From: a virus
DNA length: 46,216 bases
Reading direction: 5' to 3' (one strand)
IMG/VR virus record: IMGVR_UViG_3300044982_000019
Span: 1 to 46,216 of that record
Part shown: in pieces, positions 13,768 through 22,200 of the stretch
Numbering within the stretch: position 1 is the first letter of the stretch
Layout of the letters: each line of letters starts with the position of its first letter
Program-made: the position numbers and the translations under genes
The notes under the pieces: model-generated
The model's database searches: none
Told to the model about the DNA's origin: nothing
The model's input: the letters and a program-made list of their open reading frames with translations, nothing else

Positions 13768-14646
13768 CTAGGAGTAGTTGTCCAATACGGCAGTGATTGC
13801 GGACACCGTTGTCGAATTGTGGGCCGCCTCATAGATCACGAACGAAACGACATACGTGTTAGCCGCGTTCGTGCCATCGGTGTCGCCACCCAGGCCCCAC
13901 GAGCCAGCGCCGAACGTATCGGAAGTCGAAATCGTACCGCTTGTGCTGAAGCTCCCCGGCGCGGACGTTGCCTCGGAGTAGAGCTGCAGCCGCGTTGCCG
14001 AACTAGATTGCGTGATATCCGAAACGACGGCGCGCACATGATCGGCCAGCGAGAGCCCGGTGTACGTTCCGAACACCAAATTCGCCCCGGCTTGAGTCGC
14101 AAGGATGTTGCGGAAGCCGAGAGTCGAATTCTGATAATCGAAGACGAACGATGCCTGCGAGACATTCCCGTTATCGAGCACGGCGAAACGACCGTTCGCT
14201 GTGCTATTGATCGTGCTCCGCATGTAGACGGACACCCCTGTCGGAGTGCCGAATGCGGGCGATGCCAGGTTGTCGTTGCTGCCGTCGAACGACAGGTGCC
14301 CGAGGTAGGAGCCGGCGTTCACGATCTGCGGCTGCATCGCCGCCGTCGACTGGCTGAGATTGTTCCCGTTGCCAGACTGATCGTAGAAGATCGACACGAA
14401 CCCATTTCCACTGCCGCAGAAAGACAACATGGAGGTCGTATCGAGGCCGCCGCCCGAGAGAAATGCAATGTCCTGGGTTGCGTTGTCCGATGAGCGCCGA
14501 ACCTGCAACGCAGCCCCGGCGTAGGCGGTGAGAAGCCTGCTCGTTCCATAGCAGCCGAACATCGACGTTGTGTAGGCATCGAGGTTCGGCGGAGGGGGCG
14601 GCGGAGGCGATGCCACCAAACCCCATAGGGCAAGCCACCTACTCAT
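13768..14646 (-). CDS. Tail fibre/receptor-binding protein with arabinofuranosidase-like carbohydrate domain
   Basis: 292 residues. A poly-Pro segment (residues 14-20) precedes a domain with YGTSRLLTAYAGAALQVRRSSDNATQDIAF, LDTTSMLSFCGSGNGFVSIFYDQSGNGNN and PQIVNAG, the pattern of the arabinofuranosidase-B/LamG-like module that recurs in phage tail proteins. It would bind, or perhaps cleave, surface glycans. The start overlaps the upstream fibre stop as ATGA, so it may assemble on that fibre. Confidence 0.7.
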   Translation of the reverse strand: MSRWLALWGLVASPPPPPPPNLDAYTTSMFGCYGTSRLLTAYAGAALQVRRSSDNATQDIAFLSGGGLDTTSMLSFCGSGNGFVSIFYDQSGNGNNLSQSTAAMQPQIVNAGSYLGHLSFDGSNDNLASPAFGTPTGVSVYMRSTINSTANGRFAVLDNGNVSQASFVFDYQNSTLGFRNILATQAGANLVFGTYTGLSLADHVRAVVSDITQSSSATRLQLYSEATSAPGSFSTSGTISTSDTFGAGSWGLGGDTDGTNAANTYVVSFVIYEAAHNSTTVSAITAVLDNYS

Positions 14647-16817
14647 GCGAATGCCTTGGCCGCAACCAGCCAGTAGGTATCGTCGCTGTCGTCGTACTGA
14701 AACGAGAGCATGTCCTTCGCGTTCGCCGCCGTCGAGAGAACGGGTGCCGTTCCGCCCGGGAACTTGTACTTGGTGCCGTAGGCCAGCGTCCGCGACCCGG
14801 TGCCGTCCTGGGAAACTCGGATGTTGACCATCTGGCCGCCCGTGGCGTTCGTCGGATTCGCCAGCGTTCGATTGCCGCCCAGCGTAAGACGGAAGTTCTC
14901 GAAGTTCGCCAGGTCGATTGACACCGTGGCGCCATCCGTCAGCGCGAACGTCCCCAGGCGCGAATTGACGTTGCGGAACGTCGTGACGCCCGATGCGGAG
15001 ACGAGGAGCGCGTGGGCGCTGCTCTTCACGCAGACACCAATTGCGACGTTGTCGATGTTCTGGAGGTTGATCGCCGCGACGGACGAAGACCCGTTCGTGA
15101 AATTCAGGTCGTCCAGAATCAGGCGGTCGAAGACACCCGTGGAACTCGCCACGATATCGACAGGCGGCAGCGTCGTGCTGTAGTTCGCCATCTGAATGCC
15201 GTGGATGACGGCGTTCGGCAGCGTGCCGCCCGAACCGTTGCGCATCTTGATCGGCGAGCCGGTGACATTCTCGATGCTCGAATTGCTGAACAGGAAATCG
15301 GACGTGACGGCGCTCGCGGCGATCTCCACGTCAACGCCGTGCCCCGTGAAGAAGCTCCCCCGGTTGTTGATCTTGAGGTTGACGATCTTGAGGCCGCCGC
15401 CGGACTCCCAGCGGATCGCCGCCGCGCTGTTGTACGTGGCCGCGATGGCGAAGCAGTTCACCAGCGACATATCGCCCCCGTCCACGGAGACGAGGTTGCG
15501 GATGTACCACCCCCAATTGACCCAGCCATAGACCGTGACGCTGACGTGCGACCATTCGCCCTGGTTGTCGATCTGGATGTCGTTCCAGAAGCCGAGAACG
15601 GTGACGTTCGTGAGCTTGTGGCCGCCGTTGTGGCCGGTCGAGTGGATGCCGGCGCCCGCCGACGGCGTGGTGCCGGCCGTGTTCTTGATGTGAACGTCAT
15701 TGACCTGGAACGGATCGACCGTGAAGTCGAATAGGTCAGCCGTGGCCGAGTTGATCGCGACCGTCGTCAGGGCCGCATTCATCAACTGATCGGCGCACCC
15801 GCAACCGATGACCGTAACCGGTTTGGTGAAGGTCTTCGTCGTCGTCCAGTTGTAGGCGCCCGGCGCCAAGTAGACCACGCCGCCCAACGTCGAGGCGTTG
15901 ATCGTGGTGACAGCGGCGTCCATCTCCGTATCGGTGAAGCCCGTGACGACGACCCATTGCAGATTCGTACCGCCGCCGGTCGGAGTCTCCCAATCCAGGC
16001 CGAGGCCAGCGGACGGATTGACCGTCAGGACTTGCCCAGCAGATCCGGCCGCGAGGCGGCTCGGCGTGCCACTGGCGCCGCCGACGATGATGTCGGCCAG
16101 CGTCGTCATGGGATTCGTCAGCGCGGTAGGCGCGGCCCACTTGATGCCGTCCGCTTGCGTGCTGTCGGCCGTGAGGACTTGACCATCTGCACCGACGCCC
16201 AGGCGAACGGCGCCCGACCCGTTGTCGGTGATCAGGTCGCCCTTGGTCGTCAGCGGCAGGCTTGCCGGCGTCGTCCAATGCATGCCGTCGGGCTGCGTGC
16301 TGTCGGCGGTCAGCACCTGACCATTCGAGCCGACCGACAGCGCCGCAGGCCCGGAGCCGTTGTCGACGAGAAGATCGCCCTTCGTCGAAAGAACGTCGGG
16401 CATGACAGGAACGCCGCCGACCTCAAGCGTCGGAACGTTGATCGAGCCGCCCGTGATCGCGACGGCGTTCGCATTCTGCGAGGCCATGGTGCCGAACGTC
16501 GCGGACTGGAGGAACATTTCTGCGATGCCGGCCGTGAGCGTGTTGCTCGCGAAGTCACCGGTCGTCCAGGCTTGCGCCGTGGTTCCCTCCTGCCCGCGAA
16601 CGACCGTGCAAACATCGCCCGCCCGGGCGGTGCAGTACATGATTTCCGTCTGCTCGCCGGTCGCGGAGTCCTTCATCGTGATCGAGAAGGCTTGCCCCGC
16701 CGACAGCGCCGGAAACTTCGCGCCCGCACCGGACGCCAGCGTGAGCGACGTAGCCGACGAATTGATGGGGGAGGCGAGCGTAGTCGTCGCGTTGTTCGCG
16801 AACAGGTAGGTCGTCAT
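14643..16817 (-). CDS. Large tail fibre with beta-helix (pectate-lyase-like) region
   Basis: 724 residues from the ATG at 16817. Residues 1-120 are a virion-attachment module shared with the 17095 fibre (TTxLFANNAxTTLA...FPALSAGQAF...DVCTVVRGxxGTTAxAW). Residues ~135-275 hold three repeats of a GDLIxDNGSG...GQVLTADSTQxDGxxW type. Residues ~285-600 form a right-handed beta-helix, beginning with a LGGVVYLAPGAYNWTTTKTFTKPVTVIG strand ladder typical of tailspike depolymerase folds. The C-terminus resembles a trimer-forming cap. It probably recognises or degrades host polysaccharide. Confidence 0.78.
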   Translation of the reverse strand: MTTYLFANNATTTLASPINSSATSLTLASGAGAKFPALSAGQAFSITMKDSATGEQTEIMYCTARAGDVCTVVRGQEGTTAQAWTTGDFASNTLTAGIAEMFLQSATFGTMASQNANAVAITGGSINVPTLEVGGVPVMPDVLSTKGDLLVDNGSGPAALSVGSNGQVLTADSTQPDGMHWTTPASLPLTTKGDLITDNGSGAVRLGVGADGQVLTADSTQADGIKWAAPTALTNPMTTLADIIVGGASGTPSRLAAGSAGQVLTVNPSAGLGLDWETPTGGGTNLQWVVVTGFTDTEMDAAVTTINASTLGGVVYLAPGAYNWTTTKTFTKPVTVIGCGCADQLMNAALTTVAINSATADLFDFTVDPFQVNDVHIKNTAGTTPSAGAGIHSTGHNGGHKLTNVTVLGFWNDIQIDNQGEWSHVSVTVYGWVNWGWYIRNLVSVDGGDMSLVNCFAIAATYNSAAAIRWESGGGLKIVNLKINNRGSFFTGHGVDVEIAASAVTSDFLFSNSSIENVTGSPIKMRNGSGGTLPNAVIHGIQMANYSTTLPPVDIVASSTGVFDRLILDDLNFTNGSSSVAAINLQNIDNVAIGVCVKSSAHALLVSASGVTTFRNVNSRLGTFALTDGATVSIDLANFENFRLTLGGNRTLANPTNATGGQMVNIRVSQDGTGSRTLAYGTKYKFPGGTAPVLSTAANAKDMLSFQYDDSDDTYWLVAAKAFA

Positions 16818-16818
16818 C

Positions 16819-17079
16819 TCAGGCGCCAATCCAGGTGATCTTGTCCGAGGTGTTCGCGCCGATCACGTAGAGCGAGCCCAGGTTCGCCACAGGGAGCTGG
16901 ATGATGTCGCCCGGATCGAGGATGAAGCCATTCCCGGCCGTTTCGCCGACGACGCCGACTTCGATGGTCTCGGCGTTGCCCTTCGGGGCCTTGAGCGTGA
17001 CGGGGCCGGCCACGAAGGCAACGGCCGGAAGTTCCGCGGCGGAGGTCGTGGTCAGTTGCTGGCCGGTCTTGACGGTCAT
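16819..17079 (-). CDS. Small beta-rich virion-associated protein, 86 residues
   Basis: AGAAGGATCATC precedes the ATG. The sequence (LPAVAFVAGPVTLKAPKGNAETIEVGVVGETAGNGFILDPGDIIQLPVANLGSLYVIGANTSDKITWIGA) looks like a jelly-roll-like accessory protein often placed between phage tail-fibre genes; the end DKITWIGA is typical. No precise role is known. Confidence 0.55.
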   Translation of the reverse strand: MTVKTGQQLTTTSAAELPAVAFVAGPVTLKAPKGNAETIEVGVVGETAGNGFILDPGDIIQLPVANLGSLYVIGANTSDKITWIGA

Positions 17080-17094
17080 GATGATCCTTCTGGC

Positions 17095-18231
17095 TTAATA
17101 GCCGATGGCGATCCAGTTAAGGAAGGTGCCGTTGTCGAGGTAGACGAAGCCGGCCGTGTTCTGCGAGATGACCTGCGCCGCATTGTTGTTCGGGCCGAGG
17201 GTGACGGCAACGCAGGCATTCGGGAAGATCTTCGGGAACGAGATCGGGAGACGAGTGTTCGGCGTGATCGCCTGCGATCCGGCCTGGATGATGAAGCTGC
17301 GCCCGGAGCCGTCCGGGGGCAGAACGATGAACATCGGATTCCCGAAAAAGGAATTCGGGCTGTCGAATGCCGCCTCCGCGACGGCGCCCACCATGGCCGC
17401 GTTGTAGTCGCCAGCCTGGGGGGTGACGGCACCCCCGCGGCCATTGAACGACGTGACGGCGGCGGCGACCCATGCCAGAATCGTCCCCGACCACGCGAGC
17501 ACCGAGCCGGCGATGGTCGGGGCCGCAACGAATCCCGTCGTCCCGGCCCCGGTCTGCACCAGAACCTCATTCGCCGCCCCCCCCGCGATGCTCCCAGCCA
17601 CACCCGTCCCCGGGTTCAGGAGCTCGTAGGCGCCGAGTGTGGCGCTCCACACGAGCGCAAGCGGGAAGCCAGCGACCGGAATGTCGCCAGCGTTCAGACC
17701 GCTCGATCCGTACTTGTGAACCGGATGGGAGCCCAGAACCGTCGATCCGAGTGTCAGCGTCAGCGTCACGGCACCCGTGTTCGCCCCGGCCGCGAAGACG
17801 ATGAACTGCATTCCATCGACCAACGCCGTCAGGCCAGACGGAAGGGTGGCCGTGATGCTGTTGACGGTGCCACCGACATCCGTCGCATTGCCGTAGAAGT
17901 TCGATTGCAGCGTGTCCGGCTGCACCATGCCTTGCATGTCGCCGGCCGTGTTCAACTGCGCGGCGATGTCGCCCGCGTTCCAGGCGAGCGCCGTCGTCCC
18001 CTGCGCGCCGCGAACGACCGTGCACACGTCGCCGGATCGCGCCGTTACCTCCACGATCTCGCGAACCTCCTGCGTTTCGGCGTCGGTGAGCGTCATGAAG
18101 AACGCCTGCCCCGCGGACAGCGCCGGGAAGATCGTTCCCGTCCCGGCCGCGAGTTGCAGCGTGGTCGCCGAATTGCTGATGCCACCGGCCAGCGTGCTTG
18201 CCGCATTGTTCGCGAATTGGAGGGTGGTCAT
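17095..18231 (-). CDS. Tail fibre protein sharing its attachment domain with the larger fibre
   Basis: 378 residues. The N-terminal ~120 residues are a clear paralogue of the start of the 14643 fibre, suggesting that both dock at the same baseplate site. The middle has Gly/Ala-rich shaft segments (SFNGRGGAVTPQAGDYNAAMVGAV). The C-terminal part (GRSFIIQAGSQAITPNTRLPISFPKIFPNACVAVTLGPNNN) resembles the gp37/gp38-like fibre tips with FPxxFxxxCxxV. It probably binds the host receptor. Confidence 0.78.
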   Translation of the reverse strand: MTTLQFANNAASTLAGGISNSATTLQLAAGTGTIFPALSAGQAFFMTLTDAETQEVREIVEVTARSGDVCTVVRGAQGTTALAWNAGDIAAQLNTAGDMQGMVQPDTLQSNFYGNATDVGGTVNSITATLPSGLTALVDGMQFIVFAAGANTGAVTLTLTLGSTVLGSHPVHKYGSSGLNAGDIPVAGFPLALVWSATLGAYELLNPGTGVAGSIAGGAANEVLVQTGAGTTGFVAAPTIAGSVLAWSGTILAWVAAAVTSFNGRGGAVTPQAGDYNAAMVGAVAEAAFDSPNSFFGNPMFIVLPPDGSGRSFIIQAGSQAITPNTRLPISFPKIFPNACVAVTLGPNNNAAQVISQNTAGFVYLDNGTFLNWIAIGY

Positions 18232-18232
18232 G

Positions 18233-18919
18233 TCAGATTTGCACCGTGCAGGTGTATTGAAACGGCAGCATGAGGACGCCAGAGTTTACAGCCGCCTTGA
18301 GGGCGCGCGCGAGCGCCGTGGCTGAGTGTTCGCTCGGATTGGTGTCGATTTCGTTAAAGTCCTGCCCGTTGAAGATCAACTGCCCGAACAAGGCGCCCCC
18401 AGCGAATCCGCGGTTCGTCTCCGAGACGGTGATCAGGACATCGGTATCGGTCGTGAACTTGATGCTGATGTCGAAGGTGTTATCCGGCAGGAGGTTTCCG
18501 GTCAGGAACCTCTCGACCCGGCGCTTCAGCCATCGCATCGAGAAATTCACGCCATCGCCGCGGAAGGTGTTCCACTGGATGATGGCGCGGTAGGTCTGAT
18601 CGTCTGCGATGAAGTTCGCCGCGCTGACCTCGAAGCGGAAGCCGTCGTAGGGTGCGGTGTTGTAGACCGTTGTGTCATACGGGCCGATGGGCCGCGGGCC
18701 ACCGGACGACAGCGTGGGGCGAAACACTCCGTAGATGCTCGAGGCCGCCCAATCCAGCAGCGCGCCGGACTGGTTGAGGTAGATCGGCAACTGATACCCA
18801 TTGATGGCGTCGAGGTTCGCCTGACTCATCATGTTGTAGGCGCGAAAGAACGCGCCAACGTCCGGGTCGTCACTCCATTGGACGTAGGGATAGCAGGGAA
18901 TCGTCGAGGTGATGTTCAC
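18233..18919 (-). CDS. Baseplate/tail-fibre connector protein, 228 residues
   Basis: It follows the J-like wedge and precedes the fibres, the place of P2 gpI/Mu gp48-type proteins. The repeated aromatic segments (YVQWSDDPDVGAFFRAYNMMSQANLDAINGYQLPIYLNQSGALLDWAASSIYGVFRP) and the late RWLKRRVERFL fit that role. The family assignment rests mainly on gene order. Confidence 0.6.
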   Translation of the reverse strand: MNITSTIPCYPYVQWSDDPDVGAFFRAYNMMSQANLDAINGYQLPIYLNQSGALLDWAASSIYGVFRPTLSSGGPRPIGPYDTTVYNTAPYDGFRFEVSAANFIADDQTYRAIIQWNTFRGDGVNFSMRWLKRRVERFLTGNLLPDNTFDISIKFTTDTDVLITVSETNRGFAGGALFGQLIFNGQDFNEIDTNPSEHSATALARALKAAVNSGVLMLPFQYTCTVQI

Positions 18920-18923
18920 CGGA

Positions 18924-20120
18924 TCACCCCTGGTTGATCGAGATACCCGTGGAGACGGCGAAGAAGTAGGACTCCGGGTCGCCGAAGATCAGCACGCCGC
19001 CCGATGGTGGCGCGACGATGGTTCCGTCGATCTTCACGACGAACTGGAGCTTTGAGATCACGCCCTCGGGGATCGATCCAGCCACCGCCGTGATGAAGGT
19101 GTCCTGCAATGTGAGCTCCGACATGGGTTGCCCCACATAGATGCTATTCACGTAGTTCACCAGCGCCGGGTTCACCAGCGACACGACGACGGCCGGCGAG
19201 ACGAAGTTCGCCGTGGCCTCGGTGTTCCATGTCACGATCAACTCGACCGATTGCTGATTCGGCACGACGAAGGTGATTTCGTAGGTGTCCGGGAAGTCGT
19301 TGATGGCGATGGTTTCCGTGGCGCCCAGCGTCGAAGCGCCCACGAGGTCGATGAAGTTGAACATCGACTGAAAAATCGCATTGGCGACCTGATAGGGATC
19401 GCCGCCGCCGACGATGACCTGCCAGCCCCCATCGGTCTGACGGAACGCGATCAGGCGCGCCTGCACGCCGCTCACCAGTTGGAGCGCCGTCTTCACGAGC
19501 TTGGGCGTCCCGGTGCCGACCGCCTGCTGCGACTGGATCACCTGGGCCTGATACTCGGGCAGCGTCTGAGGGTCGGACTGCGGGGTGCCCGTCGCCGTGT
19601 TGTTGCAGTTGACGACGTAGGAGGGCGGGATGCTCGTCACCACCTCGTTCACGGTGTTCGCAGGAACGGCCCAGGTGCCCGGGTCGACCGCGATGCAGAA
19701 GGTCTGCGCGCTCTGCCCGATGGGGCCAGGCGGCGAGATGATCGCGGACTCTTGCGTGACGTACTGGTGAAGACCATCGCTGACGACAGTCCCCTTGTTC
19801 ACGACGAAGCCCGGCGTTCCGGTGAAGACGACGAAGACGCTCGTGTTCGAACCGATGCCGCGGGGAATCCCGTTCTGCGCCCCGAGCTCGAGCAGGATGA
19901 ACTCGTTCGCCGACAAGGCCGATACGGAGTTGATCAGGTCGACCGCGGCCTGATCCTGCACCACGAGGGCGCCCGTCGCCGTGCTCGAGAGGTCTTCGAT
20001 CAGCGACCCGGGCAAGTTCGAAGTCAGCCCAGGCGAGAGCGCCACGGCATTCGCGAGAAGCGCATTGTTCAGGTCTTCGACGCTCGTGGGGATCGCCCCG
20101 GCACTGGTGATGAGTGGCAT
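18924..20120 (-). CDS. Baseplate wedge protein, gpJ/Mu gp47-like
   Basis: 398 residues from the ATG at 20120. The J-like signs are an N-terminal LPGSLIEDLSSTATGALVVQDQAAVDLINSV segment, then GIPRGIGSNTSVFVVFTGTPGFVVNKGTVVSDGLHQYVTQ (the conserved core strand pair), then a helical hinge and the C-terminal domain. It builds the baseplate wedges that trigger sheath contraction. The next upstream stop is 2 bases away. Confidence 0.82.
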   Translation of the reverse strand: MPLITSAGAIPTSVEDLNNALLANAVALSPGLTSNLPGSLIEDLSSTATGALVVQDQAAVDLINSVSALSANEFILLELGAQNGIPRGIGSNTSVFVVFTGTPGFVVNKGTVVSDGLHQYVTQESAIISPPGPIGQSAQTFCIAVDPGTWAVPANTVNEVVTSIPPSYVVNCNNTATGTPQSDPQTLPEYQAQVIQSQQAVGTGTPKLVKTALQLVSGVQARLIAFRQTDGGWQVIVGGGDPYQVANAIFQSMFNFIDLVGASTLGATETIAINDFPDTYEITFVVPNQQSVELIVTWNTEATANFVSPAVVVSLVNPALVNYVNSIYVGQPMSELTLQDTFITAVAGSIPEGVISKLQFVVKIDGTIVAPPSGGVLIFGDPESYFFAVSTGISINQG

Positions 20121-20122
20121 GG

Positions 20123-20458
20123 TTAGGTCGCTACCGTTTCGTTGAGGATCGTTCCATCGGTCAAGACGACCTCGACGTTGTAGGTTGGATCGATGGTGTC
20201 GGGGACGGCCGAGATCGCGAGGCTCGCGAAATACTGGACATACTGCGCCTGCGTGCGCGCGACGGCGGCGTCCGGCGCGATCTGCGACTTCACGGAGGCC
20301 GGCGCAGGGATGCCGAAGCCGCCATAGAGCGGGCTCTCGCCTTGCGTCAGGCGCAGGGTCTGCACGAGCGTGGCAAGCCACACGGCTTGGGTGTCCGTGA
20401 TCTTGATCCACGGCCCCCAGGAGCCGTCAGGCTGCTTCTGTCGTCCCCACGTCCTCAT
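20123..20458 (-). CDS. Baseplate protein, gp25/W-like position, 111 residues
   Basis: It lies between the spike and J-like genes, where P2 W/T4 gp25-type wedge proteins are found. The central LTQGESPLYGGFGIPAPASVKSQIAPDAAVARTQAQYVQYFASLAI recalls short phage baseplate proteins with a conserved GExPLYxxxGIP motif. It overlaps its upstream neighbour by 4 bases. Confidence 0.6.
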   Translation of the reverse strand: MRTWGRQKQPDGSWGPWIKITDTQAVWLATLVQTLRLTQGESPLYGGFGIPAPASVKSQIAPDAAVARTQAQYVQYFASLAISAVPDTIDPTYNVEVVLTDGTILNETVAT

Positions 20459-21264
20459 GGCCCAACCCCTCCAGATACGCCCGTGATCGACGTGCTGCCG
20501 GCCTTGTAGGTGCCCGGCAAGTGGTCATGCGATCCGAACGGCTTGCCGCCGATTGTCAGCGATCCAACCGACGCCGCGCCGATGATGTTCATGCTGGTTG
20601 CATTGACTGAGCCGATGGCGGAAATGTCAGAGCCCGAGGAGATCGCGCCCTCGACGAACAGCGTCCCCGTGATCGACGCGCTGCCGTTCACGTCGACCTG
20701 CCCATTGAACGTCGAATCGGTCGCGTTGACGATCACATGATCGGCCGTGATCGTGACGACGCCGCCCGTGATATCCACCGTCACGTCGCCCTGCGTCACC
20801 TTCACCTGGCCGGTGTCGACGATGATCTCCGAGGCGCCGTCATCGGTCAGGATCTTCGAGCCGTTCGGCGCCTGGATGACGACCGCATCGGGATCGATGG
20901 TCGTCCAATTCTTGTTTCCCAGCGGGACGAACACGAGGCCACCGAGATTGGCCGGCGTCGACAGCGGCGCGAGGCCGGAGCCGAGGCCCGTCACGCCGCC
21001 CAGGCGCGTGCTGGCCGCGGTGACGAAGCCCTGATCGCCCTCCTGCACCGGCAGGCGAACGTAGCGGCTTTCGGCAATCGGGCAAGTGACCTGGGGCAGC
21101 GTGAACTCGCTGGACACCTCGAAGGTGACTGTCACGATGGCGCCATCGACGGAGACGACGGTGCAAGGCCATTGTTGGCACTGCAACTGCTGCCCGTCGT
21201 TGATCGCGCCGCGGAGCGCGGCCGGCAGCGACTGCTGGATGGGTTTCTTGGTCGATGCGGTCAT
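20455..21264 (-). CDS. Baseplate spike protein, gpV/Mu gp45-like
   Basis: 269 residues. An N-terminal OB-like domain (WPCTVVSVDGAIVTVTFEVSSEFTLPQVTCPIAESRYVRLPVQEGDQGFV) is followed by a repetitive triangular beta-helix (residues ~150-240, many short V-x-I/T strands). The end has the HDH-containing GSHDHLPG motif, likely metal-binding at the needle tip as in P2/Phi92 spikes. It pierces the outer membrane. Confidence 0.82.
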   Translation of the reverse strand: MTASTKKPIQQSLPAALRGAINDGQQLQCQQWPCTVVSVDGAIVTVTFEVSSEFTLPQVTCPIAESRYVRLPVQEGDQGFVTAASTRLGGVTGLGSGLAPLSTPANLGGLVFVPLGNKNWTTIDPDAVVIQAPNGSKILTDDGASEIIVDTGQVKVTQGDVTVDITGGVVTITADHVIVNATDSTFNGQVDVNGSASITGTLFVEGAISSGSDISAIGSVNATSMNIIGAASVGSLTIGGKPFGSHDHLPGTYKAGSTSITGVSGGVGP

Positions 21265-22196
21265 GCGGGAATGGCGTCGATGACAGTGACCCAGGACTCC
21301 GCGGACAGTTGTCGGCTGTCGCCCAGGTGGCGCAGGTTGCGGAGGAAGAAGCTACCCTGAAAAGCGGTCTTGTTCCGGTACTGCGAGAAGCTGCTCTGCT
21401 GGTTGATCTGGTTGGCTCCCTGGGGCATTTTGATGATGTCGCCCGGCGTGAGGTCGGCGCGCATGACGCACATAACCTGCATGACCTGATTCTCCAGCCA
21501 GGTCGCATTGCCCACCATGTCGAGGTAGCTGATCTGCTTGGCGACCGGCTGGTTCGTTCCATCGTAGAGGAGGAATCCTTTCGGCGTCTGCACGATCTTC
21601 GCGCCCAGGTACGTGGCCGAGGTATTGATCGCCTTGCTCGTGTCGAAAACGAACTTCGCCAGTTGCGCGAGGTTCTGGTAGGCGAACGGCTGCTCTTCGG
21701 TGTAGACGAGCGAAGGATCGAAGCCGCCCGTCACGGAGGCGCCTGGATAGGCGATATTCAGCACTTGGCGCACTGCGGCCTCGAGCGATCCGCCCTTCGG
21801 CCACTTGTACGCGAGATTCACACTCGGCGCCTTCGCCACGATGAAGAGTTCCAACGAAGTCTCACGCCCGACCCAATTGCCGAAGCACTGGAAAACGCTT
21901 CCCTTGACCAGAATCCCGGCCTGCGCTGGGTTCGCGAGCGGCAGGCCCTTCGCCATTCCCCCATAGACCTCGATGTTCGCCCCATTGAGATCAGATTGCG
22001 CCTGGATGTCGGGGAAGTCTACGCCGTAGATCTTGACGCGCGCGAGGCCGCCCGGCGCCTCGTAGGAGTACACCGGGATATCGAACTCGACGCGCAAGGC
22101 GGCCCCGTTGGTCGAGCCGTCCGGCTTGAAGCTCGTGTAGAACTTCAACACCTTTCCGGTGTCTTTGTTCGTGATTCGGATGTAGTAGGCGCGCAT
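21261..22196 (-). CDS. Baseplate hub protein, gpD/Mu gp44-like
   Basis: 311 residues between the LamG-bearing baseplate gene and the spike, the canonical hub position. Features such as VRQVLNIAYPGASVTGGFDPSLVYTEEQPFAYQNLAQLAKFV (the hub-domain helix pair) and DLTPGDIIKMP support it. It forms the platform on which the spike and tail tube sit. It overlaps the spike gene start as ATGA. Confidence 0.7.
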   Translation of the reverse strand: MRAYYIRITNKDTGKVLKFYTSFKPDGSTNGAALRVEFDIPVYSYEAPGGLARVKIYGVDFPDIQAQSDLNGANIEVYGGMAKGLPLANPAQAGILVKGSVFQCFGNWVGRETSLELFIVAKAPSVNLAYKWPKGGSLEAAVRQVLNIAYPGASVTGGFDPSLVYTEEQPFAYQNLAQLAKFVFDTSKAINTSATYLGAKIVQTPKGFLLYDGTNQPVAKQISYLDMVGNATWLENQVMQVMCVMRADLTPGDIIKMPQGANQINQQSSFSQYRNKTAFQGSFFLRNLRHLGDSRQLSAESWVTVIDAIPA

Positions 22197-22200
22197 CTCG

